Below, piece after piece: positions 38,355-42,628 of a stretch of DNA of 42,628 nt; the stretch's first letter is position 1; each line of letters opens with the position of its first letter. The position numbers and the translations under genes were made by a program. The notes below the pieces were generated by a model, which saw nothing but the letters and a program-made list of their open reading frames with translations, was not told the DNA's origin and ran no database searches. Source of the DNA: an uncultured Clostridia bacterium (GTDB taxonomy: Bacteria; Bacillota; Clostridia; Christensenellales; Borkfalkiaceae); assembly GCA_947627565.1 (NCBI GenBank), contig CANQWO010000015.1, positions 1 through 42,628 of the forward strand, read 5' to 3'.

Positions 38355-40595
38355 ATGAAATTCGGAAAATACGTGATGACGGCGATCGTATGCGTATGCG
38401 CCGCCGCGGCGGTCGCAGCGTGTAGCCCAAAACAAGAAAGCGAAAAGGGACACGTCCACGACTACGGCGAATGGGTGGTCTACCGCGAGGCGACGTGCGA
38501 AGCGGTCGGCTATCAAAGCCGCGTCTGCGCGGAATGCGGCGCGAGCCAAACTGAGAAGCTCCCCGCGCTCGGCCACAACTATGAGGAGCGCGTGATCACC
38601 CCCGCCACCTGCTCGGAGGGCGGCGAGAGCGAATTTGTGTGCAAGCGCGACCCCTCCCACCGCTATCTCGGAAAGACTAAGGCACTCGGCCACGACTTCG
38701 AGGAGAGCGAAGGCTATCGCGCCCCGACCTGCACCCAACCGGGTTACAGCGCTTCTGCCGTCTGCCGGCGGTGCAAAACGCGGCGCGAAAACGAGGAGAT
38801 CCCCCCTCTCGGCCACGATTACAGCGGCGAAGCCGTGATCGAAGAGGCGACCTGCGAAAAAGCGGGCTCCAAAAAGACCGCCTGCGCCCGTGGTTGCGGC
38901 TCGGTCAAGGCCGAGGAGATCGCCCCGCTCGGGCACAGTTTCGGCGAAGAAAAGACGACCAAAGAGCCGACCTGCACCGCGGACGGGGAAAAACAGAGCG
39001 AGTGTACGCGTTGCGGCGAGACGGTAAAAACAACGATCCCCGCGCTCGGACACGCGTGGGACGAACAAGGCGAGGTCGTGCCCGCGACCTGTCTGGAAGA
39101 GGGGTACAGTGCGTCGGCCGTCTGCCTTCGGTGCGGGCAAATGCGCGAAAAAACGACCCTTCCCGCCCTCGGTCACGACTATTCGGGTACGGTATTCTAC
39201 GACTACATGCCCACCTGCATGGACGAAGGTCGTGCTCATACCTACTGTACGCGCTGCGTCACCCGCCATAGCATCATTCTTCCCAAAGCCGAACATGAGT
39301 ACACCGCCATCGAATACGTCGTGCGGCCGACGTGCACGACGGACGGGACCATGCGCTATGTCTGCCGTTACCATTGCGGAAGAAAGCAGGATCCCGAAAC
39401 GGCGCCCGCTCTCGGCCACGACTGGAAGGAACTCACACGCCTTCAAGAGCCGACCTGCACCGCTTCGGGAGTTCAGACGCACCAATGTCTGCGTTGCGAA
39501 GAGACGGAAAACGAAATCCTTCCGCCGCTCGGACATCTCTATGAAGATTACGAGGTCAAAACGCCCGCGACAAGTACGTCCGAAGGGGTAAAAGTGAAAC
39601 GTTGCGTCCGTTGCGATCATGAAGGCGAAACGGGCAGCATTCCCCGCATCATGGACAACGTCGAATACGAGATCAATTTGCGGCGGGTCTCGGGGCGCGA
39701 CTATCAATATCCCCAGGAAGTCCGTTTCCGCGTCTATCGGGGCGACCTTGAGCTGAGTTCTTTCAATGCGGTGGGCGCCGTCACAAAAATCACCCTTCCC
39801 AAAGAAGCCGATCGGCTGACGGTCGAGGGACTGCGGGGCGGATTCCGGACCGATCGCAACGAATACCCGCTTGAACCGGGCGGCCCTTTCGTGACGATCG
39901 AACTGACGGCGGGCGTACGGCAAGAATCCCGCGCGGAAGAAGGGGCTTCCCAAAAGGAGATCAAGCCCGAAAGCGATCTCATCGACCTCGGCGAACCCGT
40001 CTATGACTTTCTTGTCCGCGACTGCTACAACCCCGAAGACTACTCCGAGGACCGTTGGTTTTCGGACATTCTCAAGGAAAAGAAGCTCGTCATGTTCGAT
40101 TTCTTCTGGACGGGTTGTACCTCTTGCACCGCCCTCATGGAGCAATTTTTGCAGGCATACGACAAAAAGTTGCAGCCCTACAAGGACCAAATACAGGTCA
40201 TCATGGTGGACGTCATGAACGACGAGGGCCGCGGCACCATCAGAAGATTTAAGGAAAACAAGTATTATCCCAAAGAATTTATCGCCTGCGTCGGGAACGA
40301 GATCAGCGGGTTCAACTTCTTCCGTTGGTTTGACCTTGATAAGAATAACTTGCACGCGCCCCCCAATATCGTATTTACAGACAGCGAGGGCGTCGTCATC
40401 AAGATCAACGGGATCGGAAACAGCAGCCAGTTCGAAGAGTTTATCCTCGATTATTTCAACAATTACCGCGACCCCGCAGACGCGCAAAAGACTTCTGCCG
40501 CGGTTTCGTACGGAGAGCGGACGGAGACCCTTCCCGCCCTCTTCGATCCCGCAAAGCGCAGATCTCTCCGCGAGGCCGCAAGGAGGACCAAATGA
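38355..40595 (+). CDS. Lipoprotein with ten CxxC/GH repeats and thioredoxin-like domain (CTSC)
   Basis: The 746-residue protein has lipobox V-A-A-C (Cys23). Residues about 30-430 contain ten units of about 40 residues. Most have C-T/E near the middle, C-x-x-C-G, and a closing L-P-A-L-G-H. Unit 2 replaces the CxxC by C-K-R-D-P-S-H, and unit 10 has Ser for the first Cys (A-T-S-T). A beta-sandwich (about 435-520; Y-E-I-N-L-R-R, V-R-F-R-V-Y-R-G) follows. Then a thioredoxin-like domain has D-F-F-W-T-G-C-T-S-C (CxxC 588-591) and P-P-N-I-V-F-T-D as the cis-Pro region. ATG 38355 is chosen because GAGGAGG (38343-38349) lies 6 nt before it; an upstream ATG at 38340 overlaps gene 2's stop. Third gene of the operon, 11 nt after gene 2. 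Confidence 0.87.
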   Translation: MKFGKYVMTAIVCVCAAAAVAACSPKQESEKGHVHDYGEWVVYREATCEAVGYQSRVCAECGASQTEKLPALGHNYEERVITPATCSEGGESEFVCKRDPSHRYLGKTKALGHDFEESEGYRAPTCTQPGYSASAVCRRCKTRRENEEIPPLGHDYSGEAVIEEATCEKAGSKKTACARGCGSVKAEEIAPLGHSFGEEKTTKEPTCTADGEKQSECTRCGETVKTTIPALGHAWDEQGEVVPATCLEEGYSASAVCLRCGQMREKTTLPALGHDYSGTVFYDYMPTCMDEGRAHTYCTRCVTRHSIILPKAEHEYTAIEYVVRPTCTTDGTMRYVCRYHCGRKQDPETAPALGHDWKELTRLQEPTCTASGVQTHQCLRCEETENEILPPLGHLYEDYEVKTPATSTSEGVKVKRCVRCDHEGETGSIPRIMDNVEYEINLRRVSGRDYQYPQEVRFRVYRGDLELSSFNAVGAVTKITLPKEADRLTVEGLRGGFRTDRNEYPLEPGGPFVTIELTAGVRQESRAEEGASQKEIKPESDLIDLGEPVYDFLVRDCYNPEDYSEDRWFSDILKEKKLVMFDFFWTGCTSCTALMEQFLQAYDKKLQPYKDQIQVIMVDVMNDEGRGTIRRFKENKYYPKEFIACVGNEISGFNFFRWFDLDKNNLHAPPNIVFTDSEGVVIKINGIGNSSQFEEFILDYFNNYRDPADAQKTSAAVSYGERTETLPALFDPAKRRSLREAARRTK

Positions 40596-41221
40596 AAAAA
40601 TTTCAGATCTTAAGTTTGCTTTTATCCCTCGCGTTTGCGGGCGGCATGCTTTCCGCCTGCCAAATCGCACAACAGCCCCCCGAAACGGGAGACAGCTACA
40701 CCGTCACCATTCTGAACCACTCCGCGTGGGAGACGAAAGGAAACGCCGTATTCTACGACCTTACGGGAAAGAAGGCGGCGGAGGTCCCAATCGAATCGGG
40801 AAAGGCGACCGCCGAATTGGAGGACGGCTCCTATCTCGTGCAGATCGCCGAAGCGCCCGAGACGGTCGATTACGGCTTTGTGCTCCTCACCGCCGCAAAA
40901 AAGCGGGATACGGTCGAGCTTACCGACGCGGAGCAGGGAGACCTCATGCCTTTGATCCAAGTCGCGGTGGCCGTCGTGCGGGAAGGACTGCCGCTATGCG
41001 GATATCAAGTCTTTTTGTGTTACGAACCCGAGAGCGGCGAAGGAGGATATTGTCTGATGCCCGACGTCACCGATGCGAACGGCCTGTTTACGGGGACGGC
41101 CAACACGGGGCGGTTCCATTTGACGGTGACGGCTCCGGGGAGCACGGAAGCGGCATACGACGGCTACGGCACAATCACGTCCGAGTGTCGTTTTCTCGTG
41201 GTGGAAATCGTGGGGTCGTGA
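40592..41221 (+). CDS. Lipoprotein with two beta-sandwich domains, no thioredoxin domain
   Basis: The 209-residue protein has lipobox L-S-A-C (Cys23). The mature part holds two beta-sandwich modules. Module one (about 35-110) has Y-T-V-T-I-L-N-H and L-E-D-G-S-Y-L-V-Q-I, like the sandwich of its three neighbours. Module two (about 120-209) has V-A-V-V-R-E-G-L-P-L-C-G-Y-Q-V-F-L-C-Y and T-D-A-N-G-L-F-T-G, a Cna-B-like pattern, with two extra cysteines. No CxxC active site is present. Its ATG overlaps the previous stop by 4 nt (ATGA), so translation is probably coupled. It is the last gene of the operon and may be a structural or binding partner. Function unknown. Confidence 0.8.
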   Translation: MKKFQILSLLLSLAFAGGMLSACQIAQQPPETGDSYTVTILNHSAWETKGNAVFYDLTGKKAAEVPIESGKATAELEDGSYLVQIAEAPETVDYGFVLLTAAKKRDTVELTDAEQGDLMPLIQVAVAVVREGLPLCGYQVFLCYEPESGEGGYCLMPDVTDANGLFTGTANTGRFHLTVTAPGSTEAAYDGYGTITSECRFLVVEIVGS

Positions 41222-41376
41222 TCGAGAAACGCCGTTAAGGTATGAACCGTTGAGAGGCGAAGAAAAATGAATTGCAAACAAAAGTGGCTCGTGAGAAGGT
41301 GCGGGCAATGAAAACGGTAACGAAGGAATAAATGTTACGACATCTTCAAACCGCGCGCAAACGAACCCCGAAGTAG

Positions 41377-41562
41377 CTCATAACTTACTTCATTGAGAAG
41401 ATAGTCCTGTTCAACGACCACATAGATATCTACTGCAAATCTATCAAAACAGATAATCCCGACAGCGAAGAAAACCGTCGGGAGTTTTCTTTTTATGAGG
41501 TTAAAATGACGGTGGAGGTAGACCGCCACACATTCGGCGGCGAGAAGGAAAAAACAGACCTA
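41377..41562 (+). pseudogene. C-terminal fragment of a large serine recombinase
   Basis: The frame reads L-I-T-Y-F-I-E-K-I-V-L-F-N-D-H-I-D-I-Y, which matches the end of resolvase-type large serine recombinases (F-I-x-K-I-x-L-x-x-x-x-I-x-I-Y). It then runs on with R-R-E-F-S-F-Y-E-V. A stop lies immediately upstream (TAG 41374-41376) and no start exists. 41222-41376 shows no gene or structure that I can support. Confidence 0.5.
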
Positions 41563-41615
41563 TGTAATCTTCCTTTGGATATAGAAAAGCCGAAAAAGTG
41601 GCAATTCGTCGGGGC

Positions 41616-41772
41616 GTGCCGACCTTCGCAGCACAATAGAAGCCTCGCGCGGGGCGAACCCGCCGCGTTCTGCTACTGCCCGAGCAGGGTCACCATAGAA
41701 AAATGCTTACTCGAAAGAGTGAGCATTTTCATGGTGACCCGCACAAGGTCCGAACAGAACACCCTATTCGGA
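41616..41772 (+). repeat. Diverged single copy of the 156-bp hairpin repeat
   Basis: It shares TAGAAGCCTCG and GCGAACCCGCCG segments with the array at 34918-35333. Its main hairpin is a long stem (41687-41712 with 41717-41740) with outer arms GGGTCACCAT/ATGGTGACCC. It also has a downstream hairpin TCCGAA/TTCGGA (41749-41772) around AGAACACCC. Confidence 0.75.
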
Positions 41773-41799
41773 CGAGCGGAAAGCCGAAAAGACAATCAT
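41764..41799 (-). pseudogene. Eleven-codon start of a truncated minus-strand gene
   Basis: With a sigma-A promoter (41834-41862) and an AAGGAG site, ATG 41799 opens M-I-V-F-S-A-F-R-S-S-E, then a stop inside the repeat element. The normal gene body appears to have been replaced by the repeat. An earlier in-frame ATG (41829-41827) adds ten residues, M-T-K-R-Q-K-L-R-R-K. Confidence 0.3.
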
Positions 41800-41833
41800 C
41801 TTTCTCCTTAATTTTTGCCGTTTCGTCATGGCT

Positions 41834-41862
41834 ATTGTAGCACAGCTTCGAGGCAAATGCAA
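41834..41862 (-). promoter_or_regulatory. Sigma-A promoter facing the repeat element
   Basis: On the minus strand, TTGCAT (41862-41857), a 17-nt spacer and TACAAT (41839-41834). It now points into the repeat at 41616-41772, where no full gene remains. Confidence 0.6.
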
Positions 41863-41901
41863 CGGTGATGCGAAAATTTTTCTTAACCGAGCCGAACTCT
41901 T

Positions 41902-41924
41902 ACCGAGCAAAGCTCGGTTTTTTT
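41902..41924 (+). terminator. Intrinsic terminator in accessory DNA
   Basis: ACCGAGC (41902-41908) pairs with GCTCGGT (41912-41918) around AAA, followed by a run of T. No intact gene precedes it, so it is probably a leftover of the degraded element. The rest of 41773-42056 shows only the promoter above. Confidence 0.7.
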
Positions 41925-42056
41925 CTATGCGAAAATTTTTCTTTCTCTCGTTGCATTTCCCAGCCCCTTCTTTTGACGTTATTCTGCTTCTAATCGAACC
42001 CGTGCTACTGCTGCCCTGCCGAAGGGCAAAAAATAAAAAATAAGGAGAAATACAGG

Positions 42057-42320
42057 ATGCAGAAAGTAGTTTGTTCCATTTCAAAAAAGAATGGATCGGG
42101 AAAATTGAAAGGAGTTGGATATATCGCAGAAGATAATCTTTTCCTTCCAGCAATTTCAAAAGAAAACAAGCCGTATATACGGGTGTTGGAAGATGTCATA
42201 AGATACTGCCACCCCGTCATCGGCAAAGACAAAGAGTTCAGCGGGATTGTACCCCAAGCGTTCGAGAATATTTACATCCATCGAGTCGATAAAGCTCGTG
42301 ACAAAGACTACCTATATTGA
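42057..42320 (+). CDS. Hypothetical small protein next to recombinase remnants
   Basis: An 87-residue frame with AAGGAG (42041-42046) about 10 nt before ATG 42057. The sequence has an alternating strand-like start (V-V-C-S-I-S-K-K-N-G-S-G-K-L-K-G-V-G-Y-I) and no recognised domain. Its 3' end overlaps the recombinase remnant in another frame, so the real end may have been lost by deletion. It could be a real accessory gene of a mobile element or a fragment of one. Confidence 0.35.
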   Translation: MQKVVCSISKKNGSGKLKGVGYIAEDNLFLPAISKENKPYIRVLEDVIRYCHPVIGKDKEFSGIVPQAFENIYIHRVDKARDKDYLY

Positions 42321-42628
42321 CAGGGCGACGACGGGAACGAATGACAACAGAGCGGCGTTCCAAAAGATGATGAAGGACAGCGCAAAACGAGCATGGGACT
42401 ATGTGATCGTTTACAAGCTCGACCGATTTTCCGTCACACTTTGAAGATGAATGGTGTCAAGCTCGTGTCGGCTATGGAGAATATACCAGACACGCCCGAA
42501 GGCATCATCCTTGAAAGCCTGCTTGAAGGCATGAACCAATACTATTCGGCAGAACTTTCCCAAAAAGTCAAGCGCGGCATGAGAGAAACGCGCTTAAAAG
42601 GCAACTATCAAGGCGGTGGCGTTCCTTA
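42298..42628 (+). pseudogene. Serine recombinase N-domain fragment, frameshifted and cut by the window end
   Basis: The first frame reads T-Y-I-D-R-A-T-T-G-T-N-D-N-R-A-A-F and V-I-V-Y-K-L-D-R-F-S (to about 42432), characteristic of the resolvase N-domain. About ten codons then appear deleted out of frame. A second frame resumes with T-L-K-M-N-G-V-K-L-V-S-A-M-E, Y-Y-S-A-E-L-S-Q-K-V-K-R-G-M-R-E-T-R-L-K-G-N-Y and continues to the window end. The catalytic-Ser N-terminus is missing. Inactive as written. Confidence 0.75.

Noticed and set aside
41687..41740. Transposon end (the long palindrome as an IS terminal repeat)
   Set aside because: The two arms are adjacent with a 4-nt loop and no transposase lies between or beside them; it behaves as a hairpin, not as element ends.
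41506..41811. A 101-residue frame crossing the hairpin repeat
   Set aside because: It begins in the recombinase fragment and continues through an inverted-repeat DNA element; the second half is read-through of a noncoding repeat.

Overview
The window reads as a chromosomal segment of a GC-rich (about 60 %) Gram-positive, low-redundancy Clostridia-type bacterium. Supporting evidence: strong sigma-A promoters and AGGAGG-type ribosome sites; a full-length sporulation factor SigK; type III glutamine synthetase; RqcP; a fused IspDF; many lipobox proteins; and HtrA, DegV and C_GCAxxG_C_C families typical of Firmicutes. An uncultured gut lineage (Christensenellales-like) is my inference and is not proven by anything here. 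No rRNA, tRNA, CRISPR array or complete insertion sequence was seen.

Layout. 1-5814: the 3' part of a giant surface protein with duplicated beta-sandwich modules, then a YwaF-like membrane protein. 5811-5952: a promoter-to-terminator unit with no gene in it, a small-RNA candidate. 6028-18881: mostly housekeeping genes: a phosphopantetheinyl transferase, a C_GCAxxG_C_C protein, a small lipoprotein, a RecD/Dda-like helicase, an HtrA-like lipoprotein protease, aspS, sigK, type III glnA, DegV, dut, trmB and a family 2 glycosyltransferase. 18959-22109 (minus): ispDF, a NERD protein and radA in a tight operon. 22139-22503: a 132-bp tandem repeat without a gene. 22513-30948: rqcP facing rpoB-rpoC, with promoters pointing at each other across a shared leader. 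31136-33225 (minus): an alkaline-phosphatase-fold enzyme and an ADP-ribosylglycohydrolase. 33353-34747 (minus): an AT-richer MATE pump with a terminator in its leader.

34918-42628 is accessory DNA. It holds hairpin-bearing repeats of about 156 bp, a promoter with a folate-riboswitch-like leader and the last 27 codons of a lost membrane gene, a four-gene lipoprotein operon (35714-41221), and broken serine-recombinase fragments. The operon is the best candidate for an undescribed system. Three of its four proteins are lipoproteins that carry an N-terminal CxxC/GH module (about half a unit, 4.5 units and 10 units), a transthyretin/Cna-B-like beta-sandwich and a C-terminal thioredoxin-like domain with a different CxxC in each (CLYC, CVPC, CTSC). 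The fourth carries beta-sandwiches only. It looks like a cell-surface thiol-redox or metal-handling assembly; the function is inferred from domain content only.
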